Positions 53,814 through 63,938 of a stretch of 64,000 nt of DNA are shown here, in pieces; position 1 is the stretch's first letter, and each line of letters starts with the position of its first letter. Position numbers and translations under genes: made by a program. This stretch comes from Rhodospirillales bacterium (GTDB lineage: Bacteria; Pseudomonadota; Alphaproteobacteria; Rhodospirillales; Casp-alpha2): NCBI GenBank assembly GCA_021775095.1, contig JAJFII010000019.1, positions 42,806-106,805 on the forward strand, in the 5' to 3' direction. Below the pieces are notes generated by a model that did not search any database, was not told the origin of the DNA, and saw only the letters and a list, made by a program, of their open reading frames with translations.

Positions 53814-54413
53814 TCAGTCAACTGATTTATCCGTTTCTGTAAGGCGTGCAACATACCTTGCCAACATGTCAATTTCCAGATTAACCCGGTCGCCGGGTGC
53901 CAGGTCGCCGAGAGTTGTGACGTTTTGTGTATGGGGAATAATATTCACATGAAAACGTTGCTGATCGACATCATTTACAGTCAATGAAACCCCATTAATG
54001 GTGATTGAACCCTTTGTCGCAACAAAACGGGCCAACACATCCGGCAGGCGAAAAGACATTCGTTGCGAGCCCCCTTCGCTGGTTGAAAAATCCAAAGTCG
54101 CAACACCGTCAACATGTCCGGACACCATATGGCCGCCCATTTCGTCACCCATTTTGAGGGAACGTTCGAGATTGATCCGGGTTCCGGTTTCCCAGGTCTC
54201 CAACGTGGTCATCGATCGGGTCTCTGTCGATACATTGACGGCAAACCAATCAACACCTGTCTCTACCACTGTCAGGCAAACCCCAGCGCAGCAAACAGAC
54301 GCCCCCAGGTCAAGGGTTGCCGTATCAAAGGTTGTTTCAATGACAAACCGCCAGTCGCCCATCTTGTTGACGGTGCGGACACGGCCCACATCAGTGATTA
54401 TTCCAGTAAACAT
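53814..54413 (-). CDS. ribE: riboflavin synthase alpha chain
   Basis: The 199-residue protein has two lumazine-binding repeats: [10 protein letters not shown] start, [42 protein letters not shown] and [16 protein letters not shown]. It dismutates two lumazines to riboflavin. Start is the canonical MFTGII Met (54413); the frame extends to 54452. Its start lies 14 bp beyond the ribD stop, so the genes are tightly packed. Confidence 0.95.
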   Translation of the reverse strand: MFTGIITDVGRVRTVNKMGDWRFVIETTFDTATLDLGASVCCAGVCLTVVETGVDWFAVNVSTETRSMTTLETWETGTRINLERSLKMGDEMGGHMVSGHVDGVATLDFSTSEGGSQRMSFRLPDVLARFVATKGSITINGVSLTVNDVDQQRFHVNIIPHTQNVTTLGDLAPGDRVNLEIDMLARYVARLTETDKSVD

Positions 54414-54426
54414 GACTGCTTTCGGG

Positions 54427-55557
54427 TTAGGGAGCCGATCGATTACGATCAAAAAGTTCTAAGGTATCAGGACCCATATCGTATGTTTCCCGTCGGGTAA
54501 ATGCCCTTGTACCATTGATTGATGTAATGCCAAGATCCTGCAGGGTCGCAAGACCGTCACCGCCGATGATTTTTGGCGCTCGAAACCAATAAATGCGATC
54601 GATCAAATCGCTGTTGTAAAAATGGGTCGCCAGGCCCGCGCCACCTTCGATCAGAACCCGGGTCAAACCTTCATCGGCAAGGAGTTCAGCCAGATGAGCC
54701 GTATCCAGGCGTCCGCCTTCAGCGCCGTTAACAGCGAGAATTTTCACTCCCAGGTCCGTCAGTTTGGATTTTTGAGCGCCATCGGCATCTTCTGCCGAAC
54801 ATAACCAGGTCGGAACCCGTTTGGCATCGGCGACCAATCGATGGGTAAGGGGAATTTGTAAACGGCCATCAACGACAATTCGAACGGGCGAGGCGTTTTC
54901 CAGGCCGGGAATCCGACAGGTCAGATCAGGGTCGTCTGCCAATGCGGTTCCAATACCGACGAGAATTGCATCGTTTTGGGCGCGCAATAGATGTCCGGCA
55001 CGCCTGGCACCTGGGTTGGTTATCCATTGGCTCTGGCCGGTTTTCGTCGCGATTCTTCCATCAAGAGAAGTTGCAGTTTTCCATGAAAAAAATGGTCTAT
55101 TTAACTGATTTTTATAGATAAAACCAGAATTTATAGCCTTTGCCTCGGACTCCATAAATCCAGTAGACACATCAATCCCGGCATTTTTTAAGGCTCCGTA
55201 TCCGCGACCACTCACCCGGGGATCAGGATCCTGCATGGCAATAACGACCCGGCCAACCCTGGCGTCGATCAGGGCCTCGGCACAGGGCCCGGTCTGGCCC
55301 TTGTGGCTGCAAGGTTCAAGCGTCACATAAGCGGTGGCACCCAGCGCCAGGGAGCCGGCGCGTCTAAGCGCCTCGGTTTCGGCATGGGGACGGCCGCCGT
55401 TCTGTGTCCATCCGCGGCCGACCACGCGATCCCCCAAATCCGGGCGGACCAATATACAACCGACGGCCGGGTTTGGTGCAACCTGTCCCAGTCCGCGACG
55501 GGCAAGACTGAACGCTGCGCTCATATGAACAAAGTCCCCTGGCCGGCGGTTAGTCAC
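54427..55557 (-). CDS. ribD: bifunctional pyrimidine deaminase/reductase
   Basis: The 376-residue enzyme has an N-terminal deaminase domain with zinc motif HAETEAL and [15 protein letters not shown], and a C-terminal NADPH-dependent reductase domain ([47 protein letters not shown]). It performs two steps of riboflavin synthesis. Start GTG 55557 overlaps nrdR by 8 bp; an ATG 33 bp later would remove conserved residues ahead of [11 protein letters not shown]. Confidence 0.95.
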   Translation of the reverse strand: MTNRRPGDFVHMSAAFSLARRGLGQVAPNPAVGCILVRPDLGDRVVGRGWTQNGGRPHAETEALRRAGSLALGATAYVTLEPCSHKGQTGPCAEALIDARVGRVVIAMQDPDPRVSGRGYGALKNAGIDVSTGFMESEAKAINSGFIYKNQLNRPFFSWKTATSLDGRIATKTGQSQWITNPGARRAGHLLRAQNDAILVGIGTALADDPDLTCRIPGLENASPVRIVVDGRLQIPLTHRLVADAKRVPTWLCSAEDADGAQKSKLTDLGVKILAVNGAEGGRLDTAHLAELLADEGLTRVLIEGGAGLATHFYNSDLIDRIYWFRAPKIIGGDGLATLQDLGITSINGTRAFTRRETYDMGPDTLELFDRNRSAP

Positions 55558-55999
55558 TCAATTCTTCGACAAAAGTTTCGAAATCTTTAGCTTCGCGGAA
55601 GTTTCGATAAACCGAAGCAAATCGCACATAGGCAACCATATCCAGTTCCCGGAGATTCTCCATAACCATTTCACCGATCGCCTTAGTTGGAATCTCGCTC
55701 TCGCCCGAGGTTTCGAGGCGACGTTGTATGGAATTGACAATACGTTCGATGCGTTCTTCAACCACCGGGCGTTTACGAAGGGCAATACGCAGGGAACGGT
55801 TAAGTTTGTCGCGATCAAAGGGGGCCCGATCACCATCACTTTTCACGACGGTTAATTCGCGCAACTGGACCCGCTCAAAGGTCGTCCAGCGGGCACCACA
55901 TTCCGGGCAGGACCGGCGCCGACGAATGGCCGTATTATCCTCGGTAGGCCTGGAATCCTTGACCTGGGTATCATCATGACCACAAAATGGACATCGCAT
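55550..55999 (-). CDS. nrdR: transcriptional repressor NrdR
   Basis: The 149-residue regulator has an N-terminal zinc ribbon (C3-x2-C6 and C31-x2-C34) and an ATP-cone domain ([29 protein letters not shown]). It represses ribonucleotide reductase genes in response to dATP/ATP. It is located between glyA and ribD as is usual in alphaproteobacteria. Confidence 0.97.
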   Translation of the reverse strand: MRCPFCGHDDTQVKDSRPTEDNTAIRRRRSCPECGARWTTFERVQLRELTVVKSDGDRAPFDRDKLNRSLRIALRKRPVVEERIERIVNSIQRRLETSGESEIPTKAIGEMVMENLRELDMVAYVRFASVYRNFREAKDFETFVEELSD

Positions 56000-56027
56000 T
56001 GGTGCCGCTCTCCTTATAGATTAACCA

Positions 56028-57326
56028 TTAAACGCTCGTGTAAACCGGAAACCGATCACAAAGGTCTTTGACTTCCGCCCGCGCTTTGGCTTCTGCCGCT
56101 TCATTATTGTCTGGATTACCAGACAACCCATCGAGAACATCGCCAATCAAATTACCGACTTTTACGAATTCAGTTGTGCCGAAACCACGCGTCGTCGGCG
56201 CCGGTGTACCTAAGCGAATACCGGAAGTAACCATGGGTTTTTCCGGATCAAACGGGATGCCATTTTTGTTGCAGGTCATTTTGGCGCGCAGCAGGCTTTG
56301 TTCGGCGTCATTACCTTTGAGACCTTTGGGTCGCAGGTCGACCAGCATAAGATGGGTATCGGTGCCGCCCGAAACAATATCAAAACCCCGTTCGACAAGG
56401 GTTTCCGCCAAGATTTTAGCATTTTCCACGACCCGTTCCGTATATCCCCTGAATCCCGGTTGTAATGCCTCACCAAAGGCCACGGCTTTGGCTGCGATAA
56501 CGTGCATAAGCGGCCCGCCTTGCAGGCCTGGAAATACGGCAGAGTTGAGTTTTTTACCCAAATCCCCATTGTTGGAAAGAATCATGCCGCCCCGTGGACC
56601 CCGCAGTGTTTTATGGGTCGTCGTCGTGACCACATCGGCAAAAGGTAACGGAGACGGGTGAATACCAGTGGCCACCAAACCGGCAAAGTGCGCCATATCG
56701 ACCATCAACAAGGCGCCTACGGAATCTGCGATTTGCCGAAAGCGCTTAAAATCAAGGGTCCGTGGATAGGCGGAACCGCCACAAATGATTAATTTCGGGT
56801 TATGTTCTTTTGCCAGTTTTTCAACTTCCTCAAAGTCGACCAGATGATCATCTGGACGCACCCCATATTGAATCGCATTGAACCACTTACCGGACTGGGC
56901 AGGCGGTGCACCGTGGGTCAGGTGGCCGCCGGCCGCCAGGGACATGCCCAAAATCGTATCACCGGGTTTAACCAAAGCCATCATCACAGCGCCGTTGGCC
57001 TGGGCACCGGAATGTGGCTGGACGTTGACATATTCACAGTTAAATAATTCTTTGGCCCGGGCGATGGCCAGGGACTCGGCGACATCCACATATTCGCAAC
57101 CGGCATAATAGCGCCGCCCCGGATAGCCTTCTGCATATTTATTGGTTAGCACGGTTCCAAGCGTTTGAATAACCGCACGCGAAACGATGTTTTCCGATGC
57201 GATCAATTCAATTTCGTTCTGTTGGCGGCCAAGCTCATTTGTAAGTGAAGCGAATAGCGTCGGGTCTTGTTGGGCGACATTACTGTTAAAAAAGGCATCC
57301 AGTTCTGCAGTTGGATAGTTCACCAT
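56028..57326 (-). CDS. glyA: serine hydroxymethyltransferase
   Basis: The 432-residue PLP enzyme interconverts serine and glycine with tetrahydrofolate. Visible are [34 protein letters not shown], the PLP lysine in [15 protein letters not shown], and [18 protein letters not shown]. Length is typical. It lies 27 bp after rpiB and 28 bp before nrdR, in one transcription unit. Confidence 0.98.
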   Translation of the reverse strand: MVNYPTAELDAFFNSNVAQQDPTLFASLTNELGRQQNEIELIASENIVSRAVIQTLGTVLTNKYAEGYPGRRYYAGCEYVDVAESLAIARAKELFNCEYVNVQPHSGAQANGAVMMALVKPGDTILGMSLAAGGHLTHGAPPAQSGKWFNAIQYGVRPDDHLVDFEEVEKLAKEHNPKLIICGGSAYPRTLDFKRFRQIADSVGALLMVDMAHFAGLVATGIHPSPLPFADVVTTTTHKTLRGPRGGMILSNNGDLGKKLNSAVFPGLQGGPLMHVIAAKAVAFGEALQPGFRGYTERVVENAKILAETLVERGFDIVSGGTDTHLMLVDLRPKGLKGNDAEQSLLRAKMTCNKNGIPFDPEKPMVTSGIRLGTPAPTTRGFGTTEFVKVGNLIGDVLDGLSGNPDNNEAAEAKARAEVKDLCDRFPVYTSV

Positions 57327-57353
57327 TGATGGGGGGTCCTGACAAAAAGATGG

Positions 57354-57797
57354 TTAAATGGGTTGCCCGAGTTTGCCGACGCGGCGCGCGTGGCGCCCGC
57401 CTTCGAACTCGGTTCCTAAAAAAATATCCAGACAATCAAGCGCGACGTCCGGTCCGGTTGTCCTGCCACCAAAACAAATTACATTTGCGTCGTTGTGCTG
57501 GCGGCTTAATCTGGCCGTCAAGGCGTCGTGGACCAAAGCCGCACGGACCTCCGGATAGCGGTTGGCGGCCATACTGATGCCAATACCACTGCCACAGCAC
57601 AAGACGCCGCGATCGGCTTTTCCGTCCCGGATGGCCGATGCCAGGGCAAATCCAAATTCAGGATAATCGACGGAGTCCGTATTGTTTGTACCCAAATCAA
57701 GGATTTCGAACCCGCGATCAGCAAGCCTTTTACTAAGGATGTTTTTTAACTCGTAACCGCCGTGATCACAGGCAATGACAATGGTTTTATTGGTCAT
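57354..57797 (-). CDS. rpiB: ribose-5-phosphate isomerase B
   Basis: The 147-residue RpiB/LacAB-family isomerase has ACDHGGYELKN, DLGTNNTDSVDYPEFG, the active-site Cys region GVLCCGSGIGISMAANRYPEVRAALVHD and HNDANVICFGGRT. It interconverts ribose-5-phosphate and ribulose-5-phosphate, the latter being the RibB substrate downstream. It is the first gene of the long minus-strand run down to nusB. Confidence 0.95.
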   Translation of the reverse strand: MTNKTIVIACDHGGYELKNILSKRLADRGFEILDLGTNNTDSVDYPEFGFALASAIRDGKADRGVLCCGSGIGISMAANRYPEVRAALVHDALTARLSRQHNDANVICFGGRTTGPDVALDCLDIFLGTEFEGGRHARRVGKLGQPI

Positions 57798-57895
57798 AGG
57801 AAAAACCTAATTTTTGAAAACGAATTCTCTTGAATAAAATGAGCTCAATATTCGGATGGTCATACCATATCTTGGAGTCGCCTGCCAACCACACA

Positions 57896-59047
57896 CTACA
57901 GCTTTGTCAACTGGTCGGGACAAATTTCTTTAATGGTGCGCGCGCCGAGCAGGGTCATGGTCCGCTCAATTTCAGATTTGAAGATCGCCAAGCACCTTTC
58001 GACGCCCGCTTGGCCCCCGGCGGCAAGGCCGTAGAGATAAGGCCTGCCAATGGAACAGGCATTTGCCCCAGCCGCCAGCGCTTTAACAATGTGATTGCCC
58101 CGTCGAACGCCACCATCGACGATCAGTTCCAGGTTATTTCCAACCGCATCGCGCATGGATGTGATGCAATCCATGGGAGCCGGTGCCCCATCCAGTTGAC
58201 GGCCGCCGTGGTTGGAAACCATGACTGCAGTGGCCCCGACATCGCGCGCCCTGATGGCATCATCAGCCGACATCAGGCCTTTTATGATAAAAGGCCCGTC
58301 CCATTGTTTGCCAAGCCACGCGGCATCTTCCCAGGTAATCGATCGGTCAAATTGACTGTTTACATAGTCAATCACACTGATGTTGCCCTGTTTGCCCAAA
58401 ACATCACTTTTGTGTTTGATGTTGGAAAGCTCAAAACCCGGATGCAAGGCAAAATTGAGCAGCCAATGGGGGTGGCGGGCAAATCCCAACAGGGTCCGCA
58501 GGGAAAACTTCGGTGGAAGGGTCATGCCGGTTATCAGATCGCGTTCGCGATTACCGGCCATGGGGGTATCGACCGTCAGGCAAATTGACTGGTACCCGGC
58601 GGTTTTAATCCGCTCTACCCAATCGGCCGTTAGCGACCGGTCGCGCATGATATAGACCTGAAAGACCTTATGGCTGTTGGCAATTTTTCCGATTTCGTCG
58701 ATCGAAGTTGTCGACATGGCCGACAGGCAGTAGGGGATCCCGAACTTCGCCCCTGCCCTGGCGACGGCCAGCTCTTTCTCATGATGGAAAAGCCGTGAGG
58801 TGCCGGTCGGACTGAGCATGAGCGGCATTGCCGCGTCGTGCCCAAGAAATCGGGTTTTTGTATCGATATCATCGACATTGCGAAGATAATTTGGAGTCAG
58901 GTTATAGGCATCAAATGCAGTTATATTGCGTCGAAGGGAAATTTCATCGTCGGCACCGCCTTCGATAAAATGATACAGGGGCGCAGGAAGTCGTTTTTTT
59001 GAGAGTTTCTGCAGGTCTGCAATATTGCGTGCGTGATTAAATTTCAT
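57896..59047 (-). CDS. FMN-dependent alpha-hydroxy acid dehydrogenase (LldD-like)
   Basis: The 383-residue TIM-barrel flavoenzyme has PLMLSPTGTSRLFHHEKELAVARAG, LTVDTPMAGNRERD and the catalytic His motif SNHGGRQLDGAPAPMD, then GGVRRGNHIVKALAAGANACSIGRPYLYGLAAGGQAGVE. It oxidises a 2-hydroxy acid, most likely L-lactate, and passes electrons to the quinone pool. Other substrates (glycolate, mandelate) are possible. It follows the DUF6898-like gene on the same strand. Confidence 0.92.
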   Translation of the reverse strand: MKFNHARNIADLQKLSKKRLPAPLYHFIEGGADDEISLRRNITAFDAYNLTPNYLRNVDDIDTKTRFLGHDAAMPLMLSPTGTSRLFHHEKELAVARAGAKFGIPYCLSAMSTTSIDEIGKIANSHKVFQVYIMRDRSLTADWVERIKTAGYQSICLTVDTPMAGNRERDLITGMTLPPKFSLRTLLGFARHPHWLLNFALHPGFELSNIKHKSDVLGKQGNISVIDYVNSQFDRSITWEDAAWLGKQWDGPFIIKGLMSADDAIRARDVGATAVMVSNHGGRQLDGAPAPMDCITSMRDAVGNNLELIVDGGVRRGNHIVKALAAGANACSIGRPYLYGLAAGGQAGVERCLAIFKSEIERTMTLLGARTIKEICPDQLTKL

Positions 59048-59122
59048 CGATTAAGCCTGTTCCCCATTACCCGAGGTTTGATTTCCCCAGAAGGACTGCG
59101 ATTTAAATATCAAGGAAGCCGC

Positions 59123-59353
59123 TTAACGTCTCGACATTTGTTCGTTGCGCCTTTTTGCAATGACATATTTGAGTTTTCGTGCGGCGATCCGCTCTAATAC
59201 CTTGGAATCAGCCGTCGGGTCGCCAATGGTGATGACCTCGAGCCCACTCCCAGGATCAATGGCGGTCACCCGCATGACATTACCCACCTGTCGTATTTCA
59301 AACAGGATTTCCCGCAGATAGATGTCTTCAGGTTTTAATAGGGGTCGCTTCAT
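59123..59353 (-). CDS. DUF6898-type small alphaproteobacterial protein
   Basis: The 76-residue protein from Met at 59353 has the compact beta-strand pattern ILFEIRQVGNVMRVTAIDPGSGLEVITIGDP and the helix RIAARKLKYVIAKR, matching a small protein family widespread in alphaproteobacteria. Function unknown. AGGTGG lies about 12 nt upstream of the chosen start; the frame continues to 59419 without a better start. Confidence 0.75.
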   Translation of the reverse strand: MKRPLLKPEDIYLREILFEIRQVGNVMRVTAIDPGSGLEVITIGDPTADSKVLERIAARKLKYVIAKRRNEQMSRR

Positions 59354-59910
59354 CGAATTTTCAGTCCACCTGCAAGGAATATACGATTTAATACGTAACT
59401 CCCCAACCGCAAAAAACAACGATCATGGTACTATTTTTAGGCAGATCGTTATACACAAGATATGCCAATAGCCGATTTTTAGGAACAACGTTTTTACTTA
59501 GGGTCAGGTCCCTGGACAATATGTAGATTGCTGCTCAAGGTTCGCCAAACAATAAAACCGAGTGTCTGGCGAACAAAAACCGCCCTGATTTTTCGCGTCC
59601 GTGGTGTCCCCGGCCGCCGGCGGCGGACCAACCCGACCCGTCAACACAGGAGGCATCGTGCATAAACAGAAAATTTATTGTAAATCCCGATCAGCTCAGG
59701 GGCCCCCTACAAATGGCACGTTTCAGGGATCGTTAAAGGCAATTGGAGAAAAGTTCAGGGAAAAAACAAAAGCCACGATGGTTTACGTTTTGCCAATCGC
59801 CCGAAGGTGTATATAAACAAGGGTAGCAGACTTAGCCGCGCAGATTATTTTGTCCGGATACATGAGCCGAAAAACAAAAGATAATTGACAACCAATAAGG
59901 AGTTAGGGTC
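59354..59910. other. intergenic region with one hairpin and a solo inverted-repeat end
   Basis: A 557-bp stretch between divergent genes. It contains an inverted repeat GTTCGCCA/TGGCGAAC at 59540-59584 and, at 59498-59513, TTAGGGTCAGG followed by TCCCT, which resembles one end of the MITE-like element. No convincing gene is present; a 71-codon plus frame at 59601-59816 lacks a good family-like composition. Confidence 0.45.
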
Positions 59911-60216
59911 TTGGATTATTCGTCGACAATAAATGGTACAACCTGCGATCTCAGTTTTACCGGAAAATTCGCATTTTCCGACAACGAAACGGTTCAGAAA
60001 TTAATTACCGAATTTAAGGACGGCAATTGCGTCAGTTGTTCCATTAATTTGTCAGCCCTGGAAAGCATTGATTCTGCAGGTCTCGGAATGCTGCTTCTGA
60101 TCAATGATGCGATTCAGGAGGATGGCCATAAGGTCGAACTTCACGGCGCATCGGGACAGGTTCAGAAGATGTTGGAAATTTCAAAATTTTCAGAAGTGAT
60201 TGCCATTCGAGACTGA
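59911..60216 (+). CDS. STAS-domain anti-sigma factor antagonist-like protein
   Basis: The 101-residue single STAS domain has the phosphorylatable serine motif ESIDSAGLGMLLLI (D54-S55) as in SpoIIAA/RsbV-type proteins. Start TTG 59911 has an AAGGAG about 8 nt upstream. It would act in a partner-switch with a serine kinase/anti-sigma factor, and a SpoIIE-like phosphatase would reset it; neither partner is adjacent. Confidence 0.85.
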   Translation: MDYSSTINGTTCDLSFTGKFAFSDNETVQKLITEFKDGNCVSCSINLSALESIDSAGLGMLLLINDAIQEDGHKVELHGASGQVQKMLEISKFSEVIAIRD

Positions 60217-60942
60217 GGCTCTGGTGCGGCTTCGGCGGTCGAACACAACAGACCGATGATTTCTAGGATTCCGTAGAGACTTGTGCCCGGGCGGCTGATG
60301 CCAAGTGGTGGTCTTACATAGCGCTAACCGGAAAGGGTTTGGTGGTTTCTTCTAATTGGCTGGGCTCGTCGGGTTTTACCAAAGTCACGGCTGGAAAATT
60401 GCTGGCAATAATTATTTGCTGACCATTTTCTCCTTTCTAAACCCGTTGGCCACGCTTCGGTTTAATATCCGTAACATCAAGCCTTATGGTCGCCTTTGAA
60501 GAACCCAGATAATTGCGTCCGAGCGGTTAATTACACTATCCCATAGGTGGATGACGTCGTTTATTCATGGGTACACCTGCATTTTTTACGGCTGGCTTCA
60601 GAGGCATCGATAAAGGATGATGGCAGGACCGAGCTTCGGATGAACGCACATTTATGTGGGCAGTGAGCTGCAAACAGCGCCAATCGGGGTGATAAAAAGA
60701 AATGGAAACCCCATTAAGGTGGGTCCGTGCACGGAAGTTATGACCGAACCGGAAGGGAGCCAGCCAATTAAAATTCTTTTTCGTGATTTGCGCGAAGTTC
60801 AATATTTATGTTAAGTCTAAGTTGTAAGAAGCAGGCCCTGCACTCACGTCCAAGATTACGATAAAAAATCCGCGAAAGGTTTTCGCTTAATTAATTTTCA
60901 GTGGGGAATGCGATTAAACCGGGTGATCGATTGAGGTGAAAC
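60217..60942. other. sparse region without a recognised gene
   Basis: A 726-bp stretch after the STAS gene. Minus-strand open frames of up to 88 codons (60536-60802) and disconnected fragments around 60290-60520 look like decayed coding sequence, but I recognise no family. There is no tRNA or strong terminator. Confidence 0.4.
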
Positions 60943-60983
60943 ATGATTAGTTGTCCTTTGGTCAATCTCTCTGTTTCTCTTTC

Positions 60984-61038
60984 GTTCCGCCAAAATCGGT
61001 TCCGCCAAAATCGGCCACAAATACACCCACAAATACGC
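60984..61038. repeat. two adjacent short tandem duplications in an N-terminal leader
   Basis: GTTCCGCCAAAATCG occurs twice (60984-60998, 60999-61013), then CCACAAATACAC/CCACAAATACGC (61015-61026, 61027-61038). Units of 15 and 12 bp keep reading frame. They lie just upstream of the signal-peptide ATG of the NMT1-like gene. Confidence 0.8.
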
Positions 61039-61053
61039 CCCTTGGGTGTTTCC

Positions 61054-62045
61054 ATGCACAGCATTTTCATCTGCCTGTTGCTGGCACTTTCGGGATTCCG
61101 GCATTCGCCGAGAATGCGGTCATAAGATTTTCCTCGATGCCGTTTATTGGTTCAGCGCCGACGTCGGTGGCGATCGACCAGGGTTACTTCAAGGACGAAG
61201 GGCTGGATATCCAGCTAAAATTGAATACCGGCGGCTGGCTTTCCCTGAAAGATCTGTTTGAGGGCAAGGCAGATTTCGCGACTGTGGCGGAACTGCCGGT
61301 CGTTTATTCGGCTTATGATAAACGAAAATATACAAAAACCGACCGGCCCGATTTTTATGTGATTGGCGACATGATCTATTCGCAAAACATCATCCAGAGG
61401 GTCGTCTACCGCAAGGATCGGGGTATTAGCAGTCCCGCCGATTTAAAGGGTAAACGGATTGGTGTCTTCCTTGGGACAACGCTGGACTTTTTCATGGATG
61501 CGTTTTTTGTGGAAAATAATATTGCCGAGACGGATGTCGAAATTGTCAATCTGGACGTGTTCAAGATGACAGATGCAATTGCCGCCGGCGACTTAGATGC
61601 CATATTCTCCTGGGAACCCCATGTGCAGATTGCCCTGGATCGTCTGGATGGCAATGGTGCGACCCTGAACAGCGATCTGCAATACTCCACCGCCTGGCTG
61701 ATCGTTGTCACAAAGGAATATGCAAAATCCCATCCCATGATCATGCGAAAGTTTCTGCGCGCCATCGTCAAAGCGCAAAATTTCATTAAAAAGCACCCAC
61801 AGGAATCTATCGAAATCCATGCACGCATGACGAATGTAGACAAGGGAATTATCAGGCGTTTGTGGGACCTCGTCGATTTTGACCTGTCCTTGAGTGAATC
61901 GTTGCTGACAGTTATGGAAGATGAAGCGGAATGGATCTTTCGCAAACAATTATACAATGCCAGCGAAATTCCGGATATGAAGGTACTTATCCACGATGCC
62001 CCGCTGAGGGACGTGCACCCCGGTGGGGTCAGACTCATTAGATGA
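61054..62045 (+). CDS. NMT1/THI5-like periplasmic binding protein, frameshifted in signal peptide
   Basis: The main frame encodes a type II periplasmic binding protein (SsuA/TauA/ThiY-like): TSVAIDQGYFKDEGLDIQLK, DFATVAELPVVY, DLKGKRIGVFLGTTLDFFMDAFF, AGDLDAIFSWEPHV. The likely signal peptide MHSIFICLLLALSG starts at ATG 61054 but is in a different frame; one missing base near 61092-61095 would join it to IPAFAENAVIRFSS and restore a good cleavage site. An upstream ATG (60943, GAGGTGA 5 nt before) is in the signal-peptide frame. The stop TGA overlaps the next gene's ATG (ATGA), and no permease gene is adjacent. Confidence 0.75.
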
Positions 62046-63528
62046 CGATCCGTTTTCGCCTGTATCTGACTGCCGCCACGGCCATCGTCTTCCTCGGCGT
62101 ATTTTTTTGGTCGTTTGGTTTGTCCTGAAACCTGTCAGTTTTCATCTGGCGCGCTCGGCAACGGCAACCGAGTTCACCAAAGCCTTTACCGTCCTATACA
62201 TTTTGACCCAAAAGTATGAAATAACCCCGTCGGCCCGGACGCGGCGATCCATTGTTGAAAAAATCGCGGAACTTGAAAATAGTATTTTAAAATCCCGCGA
62301 AACACTGTCTCTGTCGAAAGTCGAAAACGCCATTCGCTCATTAAAGCGTTCGCTTGACCTTCTGGAACAAAAATACGCGCTTGAATATATCGGGAACGGC
62401 CCGGACCTGAAGATAGCCACTCTTGAGCGGGTTCAATTTATGCGCCGTCGCATCCTGACCGTCATGCGCGCGGAAATGCAAAAAATCCTGGAAGTTGCAT
62501 TGCTTATTGACGAAGATGCGAACGCATCCGTATCACGCTTGTTCAATCAGATTACTTACATCATTGTCGGATTGACCTGCGCCCTGGCACTGGTAATCGG
62601 AATTCCCTTGTTGCTTCTCTCAAGAGACATCGCGCGGGCGCTCGATATGCTGGTGAGCGGGGTAAAGACCCTACAGGGCGGTGATTTGGCATTCCGAATT
62701 CAGTATACCCGCAACGACGAACACGGTGAACTTGTTACCGCCTTCAACGAAATGGCCGAAAACCTCGACCAGAGCCAGACGGCCCTGGCCCAGTCCCGGG
62801 ACGAAGCCGTTAAGGCAAACGAGGCCAAGTCCCATTTCCTTGCGTCGATGAGCCACGATTTGCGCACGCCGCTGAATGCCATCATGGGATTTAGCGATAT
62901 TATGATAATGCGTATATTCGGCCCGGTCGGCGACCCACGCTACGAAGAATACGTATCGGATATTCACAAAAGCGGGATGTTTTTGATTAGCCTGATCAAC
63001 GACATTCTTGATTTGTCAAAAATCGAATCTGGAAATTATGAACTGAAGGAAACCTGGGCAGATATTGCCTCAATTATCAACTCCTCGGTTGAACAAACCC
63101 AACCGGTCGCCACAGGCAAAGATCAATCCCTGATCATTAACAATCAGGCGTCTTCCATACTCTTCAATTGTGATGTGCGGGCGATGACCCAGGTCCTCAA
63201 CAATTTGACCTCCAATGCCGTAAAGTTTTCACCCAGCGGCGCAAGAATCGAAATCGGTTCCGCACTGTCGACCAGTGAAGACCTGCAAATCTCGGTGACG
63301 GATTTTGGTGTCGGCATATCGGAAGAAGGTATGGAGGACGTCTGCAACCCTTTTGGAAATATCGACAGCGAACATCGAGAAAACGGCGAGGGCACCGGCC
63401 TTGGCCTGTTTATTGTAAACCGTCTGGTGGGACTACATGGCGGGGCTCTGACGATCGACAGCACTTTGGGAGCCGGAACCAAAGTAACGCTGTGCTTCCC
63501 AGCCGAACGGTTAAAACCAAGAGCGTAA
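62042..63528 (+). CDS. sensor histidine kinase with apparent frameshift near first TM helix
   Basis: The kinase has two TM segments, HAMP (about SRDIARALDMLVSGVKTLQGGDL), HisKA (ASMSHDLRTPLNAIMGFSDI) and HATPase (N-box NLTSNAVKFS, DFGVGIS, GEGTGLGLFIVNRL). ATG 62042 overlaps the binding-protein stop by 4 bp (ATGA) and starts a good TM helix, MTIRFRLYLTAATAIVFLGV, but that frame stops at a TGA about 30 bp after a T7 run at 62102-62108. One more T would join it to LVVWFVLKPVSF and the kinase body. The main frame alone is open from 62023 with an implausible N terminus. It probably senses the binding protein or its ligand. Confidence 0.85.
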
Positions 63529-63609
63529 TCGCAGTTGCCAGCCCGTCGACGGCCCGTGCAAGACCGCCCGCGATGCGAGCTCACTGAGATTTTGACGTTA
63601 GATATTATT
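63529..63609. other. short spacer after the sensor kinase
   Basis: Nothing recognisable is seen in these 81 bp. No response regulator gene begins here. Confidence 0.4.
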
Positions 63610-63876
63610 AGGGTCAGAACCCATTAATTTCATCCATTCTGCGGAGGTGATTTATCTTATCGGTTAGGCGGAAAGACGCAGGAAACCCCACGGTTTTCAA
63701 GTTATTTCAACGAAGCCAGAGTGATAAAGCGCCCCGCCCTTCGGGGTTTGTCAGTAAGCTCACGCCTTCTGCGAAAACAAGGCTCGAATAGGTCCAGCAT
63801 GTCCTTGCGCTTGTTTTCTTGTATTCGCAAGCTTTCTGGCAAACAAAATTGCATGAAATTAATGGGTCCTGACCCT
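63610..63876 (+). mobile_element. MITE-like inverted-repeat element, copy 2
   Basis: This 267-bp copy has the same terminal repeats (AGGGTCAGRACCCATTAATT at each end) and matching interior as the element at 29188-29470 but in the opposite orientation. The interior contains CCCCGCCCTTCGGGG hairpin sequence and AACAAGG-rich stretches. It has short indels relative to copy 1. No coding sequence is present. Confidence 0.8.
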
Positions 63877-63902
63877 TATGTATCGTGAATCTGCTAAATA
63901 TA

Positions 63903-63938
63903 CCCCAGCCCCTCTCTTGGTAAAGAGTTGGGCTGGGG
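63903..63938. terminator. strong hairpin near the window end
   Basis: CCCCAGCCC and GGGCTGGGG pair, with an inner CTCT/AGAG stem and an 8-nt loop. There is no obvious T tract, so it may be a terminator of a gene beyond the edge or a structural repeat. Confidence 0.45.

Noticed and set aside
53762..57895. FMN riboswitch in the riboflavin gene run
   Set aside because: Genes overlap or are only a few bp apart, and nothing like the conserved FMN aptamer was seen ahead of rpiB.
62099..62110. Programmed -1 ribosomal frameshift at the T7 run
   Set aside because: The zero-frame codons (GTA TTT TTT) do not form a canonical slippery heptamer and no downstream pseudoknot was recognised, so a missing base is simpler.
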